Counted from the stretch's first letter, positions 1-9,930 are shown. The stretch is DNA of 64,000 nucleotides from an uncultured beta proteobacterium (GCA_903822435.1 CAIJPE010000053.1:37322-101321); one strand, 5' to 3'. The notes: generated by a model not told the origin, from the letters alone. Made by a program: numbers and translations.

Positions 1-180
1 CCTGCCGATCCGCCCGACGAAGCGCTGGCCCAGCTCCTGGCAGGCCAGCTGCTGCTGCAGGACAGCCCGGCCCCGTTCTACCCGCACCCTGGCGCCTCGG
101 CCGGCGCCACTGCCGATGCCCGCGCCCTCTTCGCCGAGCTTCGTGCTGGCCCCTCCGCCGACCGCACCGCATTCCGATAA
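1..180 (+). CDS. C-terminal fragment of a CDS running in from the left edge; possibly flhG/fleN-like by position only
   Basis: Open frame from base 1 to TAA at 178-180, 10 bp before fliA; sequence not diagnostic. Confidence 0.4.
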   Translation, partial: PADPPDEALAQLLAGQLLLQDSPAPFYPHPGASAGATADARALFAELRAGPSADRTAFR

Positions 181-189
181 AGGCCATCC

Positions 190-906
190 ATGTATACCGC
201 CAAGGGACAACTCGACGCCGGCGCGCTGCTGAAGCAGTACAGCCCGTTGGTCCGCCGTCTGGCCCATCAGATGATTGCCAAGCTGCCGGCCAACGTCGAG
301 CTCGACGACCTGATCCAGGTCGGCATGATCGGCCTGAGCGACGCCCTGTCGCGCTTCGACGCCGCGCAGGGGGTGCAGTTCGAGACCTTCGCCACCCAGC
401 GCATCCGCGGCGCGATGCTCGACGAACTGCGGGGCAACGACTGGATGAGCCGCGGCGACCGCCGACACCAGCGCAGCATCGAGGCCGCCGTGCACAAGCT
501 GGAACAGCGCCACGGCCGTGCCCCCAGCGAAGGCGAGATCGCCCGCGAGATGGGCCTGAGCCTGACCGACTACCAGGAACTGCTGGGCAAGGTGCGTGGC
601 ACGCAGCTCATCTACCTGGAAGACATGAGCGGCGACGAGGGCGACGACGACTACCTCGACCGGCACGTGGCCGCCGACGGCGACGCCAACCCCATCGAGC
701 GGCTGCAGGACCAGCGCATGCGCGAGGCGCTCGTGGAAGCCATCAAGAACCTGCCCGAGCGCGAGCAGTACGTGATGAGCATGTACTACGAGCACGACAT
801 GAACCTCAAGGAGATCGCCGCCGTGCTGGGCGTGACCGAAAGCCGCGTGTGCCAACTGCACAGCCAATCCATTGCCCGGCTGCGGACGCGGCTGCGGGCC
901 TGGTAG
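190..906 (+). CDS. fliA: RNA polymerase sigma-28 factor for flagellar operons
   Basis: 238 aa; LVRRLAHQMIAKLPANVELDDLIQVGMIGL and C-terminal NLKEIAAVLGVTESRVCQLHSQ sigma region 4. Confidence 0.97.
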   Translation: MYTAKGQLDAGALLKQYSPLVRRLAHQMIAKLPANVELDDLIQVGMIGLSDALSRFDAAQGVQFETFATQRIRGAMLDELRGNDWMSRGDRRHQRSIEAAVHKLEQRHGRAPSEGEIAREMGLSLTDYQELLGKVRGTQLIYLEDMSGDEGDDDYLDRHVAADGDANPIERLQDQRMREALVEAIKNLPEREQYVMSMYYEHDMNLKEIAAVLGVTESRVCQLHSQSIARLRTRLRAW

Positions 907-1014
907 GTCATGTTGCCGCCGCCCAAGTCGGCTGCAGGCAGCCGCCAGCTGAGCTTCAGGTTCTGGGGCCCGGGGGGCGAAGCCGCACCGCGTCGCGGGC
1001 TGCTGCCGCAGCCT

Positions 1015-1914
1015 TCACCCCGGTTGCCCGGCCACCACGAGCGTCCCGCTGCGACCGGGGACACTGCCCCATACCAGGGGCCGGACGGGCAGGTCAGTGC
1101 TGCCGAGCCCGGCGTGCAGGCCGGCCAGGGTGACCAGGCGGTGGCCCTGGACGATCCAGCCGTCTAGCAGGGCCTCGAAGGCCGGGGCCAGCAGACCGCC
1201 TTCCAGTTCGGCGTGCAGGGTGTAGACCTGGTCGCCGCCGGTCTCCGTCTTGCGCAGCAGTGCGCGGGCCACATTGCCGTCATCGACGCCCTCCTGGCCG
1301 ATCAGCTCGTCCAGCGTGGGCAAGGTGGTGGGCCACTGCACGTGCCGCAGCACCTGCCCCCCGGCGCTGGGCCGGTAGGGGCCGCTGCCGCGCCCGTCCG
1401 ATGCGTAGGCCAGGCCCCAGCGGTCGATCTGGCGCAGCGCTTCGTCGTTCATCTGCCAGCCGGCAGCACCGTGCGTGGTGGGAGCCTGGCCGAAGACATC
1501 GCCGAAGCGCTGCCACGACAGCGCCATCTGCCGTTGCGTCCACGCGTTGTCGCGCTGGCGCACCTGATCCTGCCAGACGATGTGGTCCCAGGTGTGGATG
1601 CCGCACTCGTGGCCGGACCGCAAGGCTTCGCGCATGGGGGCGGCGGCGACGCGGCCGATGTCGGGAGCGGGCAGCAGCACGCCGTACATCAGCGTGCGCA
1701 GGCCGTAATGCTTGACCACCGAGGTGCGGGACACCTTGCTCAGGAAGCCCGGCCGGAAGACCCGCTTCAGGGCCCAGCCGGTGTGGTCCGGGCCCAGGCT
1801 GAACAGGAACGTCGCCTGCAGGCCGCGCCGGCCGAGCACCTGCAGCAGGCGCGGCACGCCTTCACGCGTGCCGCGCAGCGTGTCGACATCGACCTTCAGC
1901 GCGATGCGCGCCAT
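1015..1914 (-). CDS. arnD: 4-deoxy-4-formamido-L-arabinose-phosphoundecaprenol deformylase
   Basis: Polysaccharide deacetylase-type protein, MARIALKVDVDTLRGTREGVPRLL, CGIHTWDHIVWQD; operon context. Confidence 0.93.
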   Translation of the reverse strand: MARIALKVDVDTLRGTREGVPRLLQVLGRRGLQATFLFSLGPDHTGWALKRVFRPGFLSKVSRTSVVKHYGLRTLMYGVLLPAPDIGRVAAAPMREALRSGHECGIHTWDHIVWQDQVRQRDNAWTQRQMALSWQRFGDVFGQAPTTHGAAGWQMNDEALRQIDRWGLAYASDGRGSGPYRPSAGGQVLRHVQWPTTLPTLDELIGQEGVDDGNVARALLRKTETGGDQVYTLHAELEGGLLAPAFEALLDGWIVQGHRLVTLAGLHAGLGSTDLPVRPLVWGSVPGRSGTLVVAGQPG

Positions 1915-1945
1915 GCAAGGCCCCGGTCTGCGTTCGGCCGGGGGC

Positions 1946-2998
1946 TCAGGTGGCCGAATCCAGCAGCGAGCGGGCTTCCACCACCTTCTCGCGGTACGAC
2001 TCGAAGATGCGGCGCAGAGCCGTTTCCATGTTGATCAGCGGCTGCCACCCGAGCTCGGTCATGGTGGCCTCGATCTTGGGCAGGCGATTCTGCACGTCCT
2101 GGTAGCCCTTGCCATAGAACTGGCCGGACGAGGTCTCGATGATGCGCGAGTGCTGCGCGCCTTCGGCGTACTCGGGGTAGTCGGCGGCCATCTTGAGCAT
2201 CATCTCGGCCAGTTCGCGCACCGAGTAGTCGTTGGCGGGGTTGCCCACGTTGTAGATGCGGCCGCTGGCCACGCCGCCCGGGTTGTCGATGATCTTCATC
2301 AATTCCGAGACGCCGTCGGAGATGTCGGCGAAGGCCCGCCGCTGCTGGCCGCCGTCCACCAGCTGGATGGGCTCGCCGCGCACGATCTGGCCCAGGAACT
2401 GGGTGACCACGCGCGAGCTGCCTTCCTTGGTCTCGAAGATCGAATCCAGGCCCGAGCCGATCCAGTTGAAGGGCCGGAACAGCGTGTAGTTCAGGCCCTG
2501 TTCCATGCCGTAGGCGTGGATCACACGGTCCATCAGCTGTTTGCTGCAGGCATAGATCCAGCGTGGCTTGTTGATGGGGCCGTAGACGAGGTTGGAGGTC
2601 TCGGGGTCGAACTCGGTGTCCGGGCTCATGCCGTAGACCTCGGAGGTGGACGGGAAGACGAGGTGCTTCTTGTATTTCACGGCCGCGCGCACGATGGGCA
2701 GGTTGGCCTCGAAGTCGAGTTCGAACACGCGCAGCGGCTCGCGCACGTAGGTGGCTGGCGTGGCGATGGCCACCAGGGGCAGGATCACGTCGCACTTCTT
2801 GACGTGGTATTCGATCCATTCCTTGTTGATGGTGATGTCGCCCTCGAAGAACTTCATCCGGCTGTGGCGCACCATGTCGCCCAGGCGGCTGCTGCTCATG
2901 TCCATGCCGTAGACCTCCCACGGCGTGGTCTCGAGGATGCGCTGCGTGAGGTGGTGGCCGATGAAGCCGTTGACACCCAGGATCAGGACTTTCTTCAT
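1946..2998 (-). CDS. arnA: UDP-glucuronate decarboxylase, stand-alone equivalent of the ArnA C-terminal domain
   Basis: MKKVLILGVNGFIGHHLTQRIL, SDR-type Rossmann protein; SEVYGMSPD, NPANDYSVRELAEMM. Confidence 0.93.
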   Translation of the reverse strand: MKKVLILGVNGFIGHHLTQRILETTPWEVYGMDMSSSRLGDMVRHSRMKFFEGDITINKEWIEYHVKKCDVILPLVAIATPATYVREPLRVFELDFEANLPIVRAAVKYKKHLVFPSTSEVYGMSPDTEFDPETSNLVYGPINKPRWIYACSKQLMDRVIHAYGMEQGLNYTLFRPFNWIGSGLDSIFETKEGSSRVVTQFLGQIVRGEPIQLVDGGQQRRAFADISDGVSELMKIIDNPGGVASGRIYNVGNPANDYSVRELAEMMLKMAADYPEYAEGAQHSRIIETSSGQFYGKGYQDVQNRLPKIEATMTELGWQPLINMETALRRIFESYREKVVEARSLLDSAT

Positions 2999-3009
2999 GT
3001 CGTCGCTCT

Positions 3010-3942
3010 TTATGTCGTCGGTTTCGCGGAGGAAGGGTGCAGCAGGGCCTGCAGGCCGGCTGCATCCAGCACCTGGCCATCGGCCAGCAACTGGTGCACG
3101 TGCACGGTCTGGCCATCCCCGCACACGCCGATGATGAGGCCATCGACGGCGTGCAGGCCCGGCGCCAGGCCGGTGGTATCGACGGCCCGGCCCGGCAGCG
3201 GGCGGCGTGCGCGGGCCACCACCAGCCGCCGGCCCGCCGTGTCGGTGAAGGCGCCGGGGTAGGGCGGGGCCACGGCGCGGACGAGGTTGTAGACCTCGGC
3301 GGCGGGGCGCGTCCAGTCGATGCGGCCGTCTTCGGGCTTGCGGCCGCCGTAATAGCTGCCGGCGGACAGGTCGTTGGGCAAGGCCGGCACGCGGCCGGCC
3401 ATCAGCGCGGGCAGGCTGCGCCAGAGCACCAGCTCGGCGGCCACGGTGACCTTGTCGAAGACCTGCTCGGCCGTGTCGTCGGGCAGGATGGGTACGGCGC
3501 TCTGGTCGACGATGGCTCCTGCGTCCGGCTTGGCCACCATGGCGTGCAGGGTGGCGCCGGTCTCGGTGGCGCCCTTGAGCACAGCCCAGTTGGTGGGGGC
3601 GCGGCCGCGGAAGTGCGGCAGCAGAGAGCCATGGAGGTTGTAGGCACCCTGCGGCGCCAGCGCCAGCAGGCCGGCGGGCAGCATGGCGCGGTAGTAGAAG
3701 GAGAAGATCACGTCGGGCCGGGCCTGTGCCACGGCTTCGGCCAGGGCCGGCGACCGGGGGTCGTCCGCGTAGATCGTGGGAAGGCCCAGCTCTGCCGCGG
3801 TGTCGGCCACGCGCTGGAACCACAGCACCTCGCCGGGGTGGTCGGTGTGCGTGGCCACCAGCACCACCTCCAGGCCGCGCGCCACCAGCACGCGCAGGCA
3901 GCGATCGCCGACATTCGAGTACGCGAAGACGACGGCCCTCAC
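3010..3942 (-). CDS. UDP-Ara4N formyltransferase, stand-alone equivalent of the ArnA N-terminal domain
   Basis: GTG start at 3942; VVFAYSNVGDRCLRVL, NLHGSLLPHFRGRAPTNWAVLKG formyltransferase motif. Confidence 0.92.
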   Translation of the reverse strand: MRAVVFAYSNVGDRCLRVLVARGLEVVLVATHTDHPGEVLWFQRVADTAAELGLPTIYADDPRSPALAEAVAQARPDVIFSFYYRAMLPAGLLALAPQGAYNLHGSLLPHFRGRAPTNWAVLKGATETGATLHAMVAKPDAGAIVDQSAVPILPDDTAEQVFDKVTVAAELVLWRSLPALMAGRVPALPNDLSAGSYYGGRKPEDGRIDWTRPAAEVYNLVRAVAPPYPGAFTDTAGRRLVVARARRPLPGRAVDTTGLAPGLHAVDGLIIGVCGDGQTVHVHQLLADGQVLDAAGLQALLHPSSAKPTT

Positions 3943-4916
3943 GCGGGCCCCCTGCCGGCGTCGGCGAGAGCCGGCGGGTCCTGCGGTGCCTGAAGCACCG
4001 CGCTGATGCGCCAGCGCGGCCGCGCCCGGACCTGCTGCTGGATGCGACCGACGTACTCGCCCATCAGCCCGATGCCGAACAGCATGATGCCGGTGAGGAA
4101 GAACTGCAGTGCGAACAGCGTGAACACGCCTTCCACTTCCGAACCCAGCACGAAGCGCCGCACGGCCAGCAGCACGAACAGCGCGCCCGCGCCCAGTGAC
4201 AGCAGCATGCCGATCAGCGAGAACCACTGCAGCGGCACGATGGAAAAGCCGGTGACCAGGTCGAAATTCAGGCGGATGAGCTTGTACAGCGAGTACTTCG
4301 ATTCCCCCGCGAAGCGCTCCTCGTGTTCGACCTCGATCTCGGTGGGCGTGGCCGCGAAGGTGTAGGCCAGCGCCGGAATGAAGGTGTTGACCTCGCCGCA
4401 GGCGTTCAGGGTGTCCACCAGCGCCCGGTCGTAAGCCCGCAGCATGCAGCCCTGGTCGGTCATCTGGATGCGCGTGATGTTCTCGCGCAGGTTGTTCATG
4501 GCCCTGGACGCGATGCGGCGAAACGCGCTGTCTTCGCGTTTGCGGCGGATGCTGCCCACGTAGTCGTGCCCGGCGCGGATGGTGGCCACCAGCTTGGGGA
4601 TCTCTTCGGGCGGGTTTTGCAGGTCGGCATCCAGCGTGATGGCGATCTGCCCGCGGACGTGCTCGAAGCCGGCCATGATGGCCATGTGCTGCCCGAAATT
4701 GCCGTTGAACAGCACCACGCGGGTGACGTCCGGCCGCTTGCGGTATTGCTCGGCCAGCAGGGGCACAGAACGGTCGGTGCTGCCGTCGTTGACGAATATG
4801 ACCTCCCAGGGCTCGCCCTGTGCGTCCATGACGCGGTACAGGCGCTCGAACAAGGCGGCCAGCACGGCCTCTTCGTTGTAGACCGGAATGACGACGGACA
4901 GGACGGGCGTGTTCAC
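3939..4916 (-). CDS. arnC: Undecaprenyl-phosphate 4-deoxy-4-formamido-L-arabinose transferase
   Basis: GT2 fold VLSVVIPVYNEEAVL, LDADLQNPPEEIPKL, two C-terminal TM segments; GTGA overlaps with both neighbours. Confidence 0.93.
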   Translation of the reverse strand: MNTPVLSVVIPVYNEEAVLAALFERLYRVMDAQGEPWEVIFVNDGSTDRSVPLLAEQYRKRPDVTRVVLFNGNFGQHMAIMAGFEHVRGQIAITLDADLQNPPEEIPKLVATIRAGHDYVGSIRRKREDSAFRRIASRAMNNLRENITRIQMTDQGCMLRAYDRALVDTLNACGEVNTFIPALAYTFAATPTEIEVEHEERFAGESKYSLYKLIRLNFDLVTGFSIVPLQWFSLIGMLLSLGAGALFVLLAVRRFVLGSEVEGVFTLFALQFFLTGIMLFGIGLMGEYVGRIQQQVRARPRWRISAVLQAPQDPPALADAGRGPA

Positions 4917-6076
4917 AGTGCGAGTTGCCGGCAAGCCAGGGCGAGTTGGAAGCAGACACGGTCGGTGTCCTCGGTGGCCATCTGCGCAAACAGCGGCAGG
5001 GTCAGGATGCCGCGGCCGATGCGCTCGGCCGCCGGCAGCTGCCCGTCGCGCCAGCCCAGCCCGCGGTAGAACGAGAACAGGTGCAGCGCCGGGTAGTGCA
5101 CCCCGGTGCCGATGCCGGCTTCCTTCAGCAGCTGCATCACGCCGGCGCGGCCGCCGGCCAGCCGCTCGGCCGGCAGCACCACCTGGAACATGTGCCAGTT
5201 GGGCGTGATGCCGGCCGCCGAGATGGCCATGGGAGTGGGCGGCAGCCCGATGCCCAGCGAAGCCAGGCCGTGGCGTTCGGTCGCCTGGAAATACGCCGCG
5301 GCCAGCTCGGTGCGGCGCTGGGTGATCGCTGCCAGGTGGGGCAGCTGCCCCAGGCCGATGGTGGCGTTGATGTCGGTCAGGTTGAACTTGCCGCCCGGCG
5401 TCTCCACGTCCATGCCATCCGCGCCGGTTCGTACCACGCCCTGAAGGCGCAGTCGCTCGGCCCGCTCGGCTTCGTCCACGGTATTCATCACCAGGCAGCC
5501 GCCCTCCGCGCAGGTGATGTTCTTGTTGGCCTGGAAGCTGAAGCTCACCAGGTCGCCGAAGCTGCCGATGCGCCGGCCCTGCCAGCGCGCGTCGATGGCC
5601 TGGGCAGCGTCTTCGATCACGCGCAACTTGTGCCGCCGCGCGATGTCGTACAAGCGGTCCATGTCCACCGGCAGGCCGGCCAGGTACACCGGCATCAGGG
5701 CCCGGGTGCGCGGCGTGATGGCGGCCTCGACCGCGGCCAGGTCGAGGTTGCGGGTGACCGGGTCGATATCGACGAACACCGGGCGCGCGCCCACGGCCAC
5801 CACGACGTTGGCCGTGGCCACCCAGGTGATGGCGGAGGTGATCACTTCGTCCCCCGGCCCGATGCCGGCGACCCGCAAGGCCACTTCCATGGTGGCGGTT
5901 CCATTGGCGAAGGCGCGCACGGGCCGGCCGCCGAACAGCGCCGAGAGTTGCGTCTCGAAGGCCTGGACCTTGGGGCCCGAGGTGATCCACCCCGAAGCCA
6001 GCACGCGGCCGACCTCGGCGATGGTCTGCTCGTCGATGTGGGGGCGCGTGAAGGGCAGGAAGGCGGGGTCCGGCAT
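4913..6076 (-). CDS. arnB: UDP-4-amino-4-deoxy-L-arabinose aminotransferase (DegT/DnrJ/EryC1)
   Basis: 387 aa; VIEDAAQAIDARW, SFSFQANKNITCAEGG PLP-lysine region. Confidence 0.93.
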   Translation of the reverse strand: MPDPAFLPFTRPHIDEQTIAEVGRVLASGWITSGPKVQAFETQLSALFGGRPVRAFANGTATMEVALRVAGIGPGDEVITSAITWVATANVVVAVGARPVFVDIDPVTRNLDLAAVEAAITPRTRALMPVYLAGLPVDMDRLYDIARRHKLRVIEDAAQAIDARWQGRRIGSFGDLVSFSFQANKNITCAEGGCLVMNTVDEAERAERLRLQGVVRTGADGMDVETPGGKFNLTDINATIGLGQLPHLAAITQRRTELAAAYFQATERHGLASLGIGLPPTPMAISAAGITPNWHMFQVVLPAERLAGGRAGVMQLLKEAGIGTGVHYPALHLFSFYRGLGWRDGQLPAAERIGRGILTLPLFAQMATEDTDRVCFQLALACRQLAL

Positions 6077-6098
6077 GGGTGGTTCGGCAGGCAGTGTT

Positions 6099-6470
6099 TC
6101 AGGTTCGGGACATGACGAGCACGCCAGCCAGGATCAGCATCATCCCGGCCCAGCGCATGGGTCCCAGGGCTTCGCCGAACAGCCACCAGGCCGCCAGGGC
6201 GTTGACCACGTAGCCGAGAGAGAGCATGGGGTAGGCCAGCGAGACTTCCACCCGCGACAGCCCGACGATCCACACGCCCACGCTGACCACGTAGCACGCC
6301 AGACCCGCGATGATGGGCCATTGCGCCAGCACCCGCAGGGCCGTGGGCACCAGCGTGTCCCAGCCGACGCTCAAGCTGCCCAGCGGCTGGACGCCGGCCT
6401 TCAGCAACAGTTGAGCGCCCGCATTGAGCATCACGCCGGTGAGGATGAGTGCAAAGGTTCCGGGGGTCAT
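6099..6470 (-). CDS. SMR-family membrane protein, candidate Ara4N-undecaprenol flippase subunit (ArnE/ArnF-like)
   Basis: 123 aa, four predicted TM helices, EmrE-like; inside arn operon. Confidence 0.8.
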   Translation of the reverse strand: MTPGTFALILTGVMLNAGAQLLLKAGVQPLGSLSVGWDTLVPTALRVLAQWPIIAGLACYVVSVGVWIVGLSRVEVSLAYPMLSLGYVVNALAAWWLFGEALGPMRWAGMMLILAGVLVMSRT

Positions 6471-6477
6471 GGCGCCA

Positions 6478-8214
6478 TCAGGGGTGGGCTGTCTCGAAGT
6501 TGGCCACCACCACGCGCCGCTCGTCGGCGGCCACGGTGTGCATGACCAGGTGCCGAGCCTGCAGGGCAGCGTGGGTGTCCGCAGACATGATGGCCAGTGC
6601 GGGCACGCCCGACACCCAGGCCTGTTCGAAGGCGGCCAGGGTGGGTAGCCATTTCTGCGGCTCCTGGCGGGTGCCGAAGTCCAGTTCGTCGGGGTCTTCG
6701 ACCAGGATCGTCGTGCGCCTCAGGTAGAAGGGCAGGGTGTGGTCGAGCAGCCGCACGCTGTAGATCGGCATCCCGGGCGTGAGCACCCCCTGGATGGCCG
6801 GCACCAGGTCGGCCCCGGAACTGGGCCGACCCAGGGTTTCGTGCCCCGCCAGGCCCAAGGTGGTCGCACCGAAGAAGGCCAGGCCCGCGGCCACCAGGCT
6901 GGACGTCAACCGGCCTCGCCGGTTGAGCCGCCAGGCGAGCAGCAGCCCGGCCACGGCCACCGCGCAGGCGCCGACCAGCCAGGCGCCATAAGCCTGCAAT
7001 TCGGGGTTCGATTCGCCGGCCGGCACACGCCCCACCAGCGTGCTGGCCAGCAGCGCCAGCGTGCCGGCCACGAGCAGCCAGACCAACTGGCGCGCCCAGG
7101 CAGCGGCGTCGAGCCGGTCGAGCGCCACGCCGGCGATCAGGGCCAGCGCCGGGAACACCGGCACGATGTATCCCGGCAGCTTGGAGCCCGACAGGCTGAA
7201 AAAGCCGAAGATCACCCCCGCCCACACGGCGCAGAACAGCAGCGGCCGGAAGCCCGGCTGGGCGGATTCGCCGCGAACCGCGCCCGCGCCGCGCAACGCC
7301 AGGCCCAGCCACGGGAAGAAACCCGCCAGCAGCTGCGGCACGAAGTACCACGCCGGTGCCGAGCGCTGGTGCACGCTGGAGGTGTAGCGCTCCCAATGCT
7401 CGTGGATGAAGAAGAACTGCGCGAACTCGGGGTTGCGCAGTTCGATGAGCACGAACCAGGGGGCGGCGATCACGCCGAACACGGCCAGGCCGCCCAGCCA
7501 TTGCAGGCGCAGCCACAGGGCCCAGTCACGCGCCAGGGCGCTGTAGACCACCAGCGCCATGCCGGGCAGCACGATGCCGATCAGCCCCTTGGTGAGCACG
7601 GCCACGGCCATGGCCGCCCAGGCGAGCAGCATCCACCCCCGTTGCGCGGCCGGCGTGGCCTGCGGATGACGTGCCATCAGCACGGCGCCCAGCACGCCGG
7701 CCAGGGCCGCAGCCACGCCCATGTCCAGCGAATTGAAATGGCCGCCGATGTTCCAGGTGGGCGTGGCCAGCAGGGCCAGCGCCGCCAGAAGCCCCGCGCG
7801 GGGCCCGAACCACCGCGCGGCAGCAGCGCCGACGATGGCCACGCCGCCGGCACCGCACAGCCCCACCCACAGCCGTGCCTGCCATTCACCCACCCCGAAG
7901 GCGTGGTAGGCCAGCACGGTCATCCACAGGTGCAGCGGCGGCTTCTCGAAGTACTTGAGGCCCTGGTAGCGGATGGTCACCCAGTCGCCGGAAGTGAACA
8001 TCTCGCGGGCGATCTCGGCGTAGCGGCCTTCGTCCGAACGCAGCAGGTGGCGCGCGTCCAGGCTCACGAACCACACGACGGCCACCAGGGCCAACAGGGC
8101 CAGACCCCACCCCCCTTGCAGCCAGGCCGGGCCTGCCTGCTCGGAGCCTGCTGCGCCGGATGCGCGCCAGGAACCCGCGCGTGCAGCGTTCGCAGGGTTG
8201 GTCATCGCGGGCAT
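6478..8214 (-). CDS. arnT: Ara4N / ArnT-like glycosyltransferase (GT39/PMT superfamily)
   Basis: 578 aa polytopic; DARHLLRSDEGRYAEIAREM and FEKPPLHLWMT motifs; first gene of arn operon; start codon uncertain. Confidence 0.9.
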   Translation of the reverse strand: MPAMTNPANAARAGSWRASGAAGSEQAGPAWLQGGWGLALLALVAVVWFVSLDARHLLRSDEGRYAEIAREMFTSGDWVTIRYQGLKYFEKPPLHLWMTVLAYHAFGVGEWQARLWVGLCGAGGVAIVGAAAARWFGPRAGLLAALALLATPTWNIGGHFNSLDMGVAAALAGVLGAVLMARHPQATPAAQRGWMLLAWAAMAVAVLTKGLIGIVLPGMALVVYSALARDWALWLRLQWLGGLAVFGVIAAPWFVLIELRNPEFAQFFFIHEHWERYTSSVHQRSAPAWYFVPQLLAGFFPWLGLALRGAGAVRGESAQPGFRPLLFCAVWAGVIFGFFSLSGSKLPGYIVPVFPALALIAGVALDRLDAAAWARQLVWLLVAGTLALLASTLVGRVPAGESNPELQAYGAWLVGACAVAVAGLLLAWRLNRRGRLTSSLVAAGLAFFGATTLGLAGHETLGRPSSGADLVPAIQGVLTPGMPIYSVRLLDHTLPFYLRRTTILVEDPDELDFGTRQEPQKWLPTLAAFEQAWVSGVPALAIMSADTHAALQARHLVMHTVAADERRVVVANFETAHP

Positions 8215-8384
8215 CGGGAAGGGTCGGGCATGGGCAGTGGCGCTGCGGCTCCGCGGCGCTGGGTGCGCCGGGCTGGCGGCCCCGGCTCGATTGGGACCGG
8301 TGCTTGAGGCCTGTGCGGGCGGCCGGTTGAGGCCGAAAAGCGCCGAAAGCCGCTGATTCTAGCGGCCGTGCGGGGTGTGGCCGT

Positions 8385-8783
8385 TCAGGCCAGCAGGCTG
8401 CCGGGGGTGCTGGCGGCGCGCAGACCGGCGCCGGCCGAGTACACGCCGCCGGCCACCGGCCGCGGCAGCAGTGCGTCGATGGCGCGGTCCAGCGAAGCAG
8501 TGGCTCGGGCCAGCGCTTCGCGCTGCGCGGCCACTTGGCCGCTGGCCACCGCCAGGCGGCGGCGCAGGCCGGGCGGGATGCTGCCGCGGCGCGCGGCGCG
8601 GGCAAAGTGTTCGATGGCCGAGGCAAGCGCCACGTGCAGCGCGTCGGCAGCCCGGTCGATGGCGGCCGTGTCCTGACGCTGCAGCCCCAGGGCCAGGGCG
8701 TCGAGTTGTGCTTCCACGGCCAGCAAGGGACGTTCGAGCTCGTTGGCGTGCTGCAAGGGCAGCCGCTCCTTGGATGGATTCAT
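8385..8783 (-). CDS. flgN: FlgN-like flagellar export chaperone
   Basis: 132 aa helical protein immediately downstream of flgM. Confidence 0.75.
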   Translation of the reverse strand: MNPSKERLPLQHANELERPLLAVEAQLDALALGLQRQDTAAIDRAADALHVALASAIEHFARAARRGSIPPGLRRRLAVASGQVAAQREALARATASLDRAIDALLPRPVAGGVYSAGAGLRAASTPGSLLA

Positions 8784-8805
8784 CGTCGCGACAGGGTGGG
8801 CGCGT

Positions 8806-9114
8806 TCAGCTGGGTCGGCTGCCGAGCAGTTCCGTGGCGTTGAGGATCAACCTGTCGGCGATGGCCTCGTGGTTGACCGTGAGCTTGCCATCCCGGATCG
8901 CCTGCGCGATCCGGTCCACCTTGGCGGTATCGAAGGCAGGGTCGGCGCCCGACGTCGAGGTCGCGCCCGAGGCTGCACCGGTCAGTTGCGTGGCAGCAGA
9001 AGACAGTGCAACCCTGGCGCTGGGCTCGGCCGTGCTCTGCGCGGGCGTGGCGGTGCCCTTTCGCTCCGTGGGCGCCGTGTTGACGGGCTGGCTATCGAGA
9101 GGACCGATTTTCAT
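8806..9114 (-). CDS. flgM: Anti-sigma-28 factor FlgM
   Basis: MKIGPLDSQPVNT, VDRIAQAIRDGKLTVNHEAIADRLI. Confidence 0.93.
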   Translation of the reverse strand: MKIGPLDSQPVNTAPTERKGTATPAQSTAEPSARVALSSAATQLTGAASGATSTSGADPAFDTAKVDRIAQAIRDGKLTVNHEAIADRLILNATELLGSRPS

Positions 9115-9168
9115 TTTGAACTCCTGTCAGGGGCACGTCTGAGGTGCTGACCCAACGACATAGACGCT

Positions 9169-9196
9169 CTATCGGACGGCAGCCCAGCATACTTGA
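9169..9196 (-). promoter_or_regulatory. Candidate sigma-28 (FliA) promoter for flgMN
   Basis: Minus strand TCAAG-N16-CCGATAG, close to the TAAAG-N15-CCGATAA arrangement, 55 bp upstream of flgM. Confidence 0.6.
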
Positions 9197-9222
9197 GACT
9201 CGCCGTACATTTTCTTACGTAT

Positions 9223-9930
9223 TCACAGCTTCACTTCGATGCAGCGGTCGCTCACGGCGCGCCCGGTGAGCACCCCTCCGTCGCGAGCCTGGACCCGGGC
9301 GGACTGGCCTTCGATGCCGGCCGTGAGGGCCTGCCCCTCGCCGGTGACTGAAAAGCCCGGGCCGGTCGCGACGATGCGCACGCTGTCGCCCGGTGCGAAC
9401 CATTGGCGCGCCTGCAGGTCGACGCCGCGCAGCGCCTGGCCGGCCGCCAGCGGGCGCAACAGCACCCGGCCTGCGAGCAGCGCTGGGTCTTCGAAGGGGG
9501 CTGCCGGCGCAGCGGCCCAGTCGATCTCGGTGCGCTGCAGTTGCGAAGGATCCAGGTGAGTGCCGATGGGAAGGGGCCCGCGCGCGACCACCCCCGGCGC
9601 CCACACCGCCACCGTGACCGGCAGAGAGACGTTCCAGTGTGTCGCTCCCTCGACGCATCGCAGCCCGATGCGGCTGCGGCCCCACACCGGCACGCCCGGC
9701 AGCATGTGCGGCTCCACCCGGGTGCAAGGCGCCAGGCTCAACCGCGGGTCGAGCGAGCCGGCCTCCACGACCACGCGTGCGCCCCTCGGCGCCAGCACCG
9801 TGGCGGCTTCGCTGGCCAGGGTCAGCGCATGAGCCACGGTCTGCGGCGGCAGGGCCGCGCCGGGCTCTGCCGTGGCACCCACGCTCAGCCCGGCCCACAG
9901 CGCCAGCGCGCCGCAGGCCCTTGCGGCCAT
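9223..9930 (-). CDS. flgA: Flagellar basal body P-ring formation protein FlgA
   Basis: Start at MAARACGALALW signal peptide; C-terminal SAF-like domain, GDSVRIVATGPGFSVTGEGQAL. Confidence 0.9.
   Translation of the reverse strand: MAARACGALALWAGLSVGATAEPGAALPPQTVAHALTLASEAATVLAPRGARVVVEAGSLDPRLSLAPCTRVEPHMLPGVPVWGRSRIGLRCVEGATHWNVSLPVTVAVWAPGVVARGPLPIGTHLDPSQLQRTEIDWAAAPAAPFEDPALLAGRVLLRPLAAGQALRGVDLQARQWFAPGDSVRIVATGPGFSVTGEGQALTAGIEGQSARVQARDGGVLTGRAVSDRCIEVKL

Noticed and set aside
1712-3262. 516-aa plus-strand ORF
   Set aside because: Antisense of arnA decarboxylase/formyltransferase genes.
3010-5990. Long fused minus-strand ORFs (e.g. 4989..3010, 5990..3939) as giant proteins
   Set aside because: Only the parts with formyltransferase and GT2 motifs are coding; the upstream stretches are out-of-frame readings of the neighbouring arn genes.
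6739-8307. 522-aa plus-strand ORF
   Set aside because: Antisense of arnT; composition-driven open frame.
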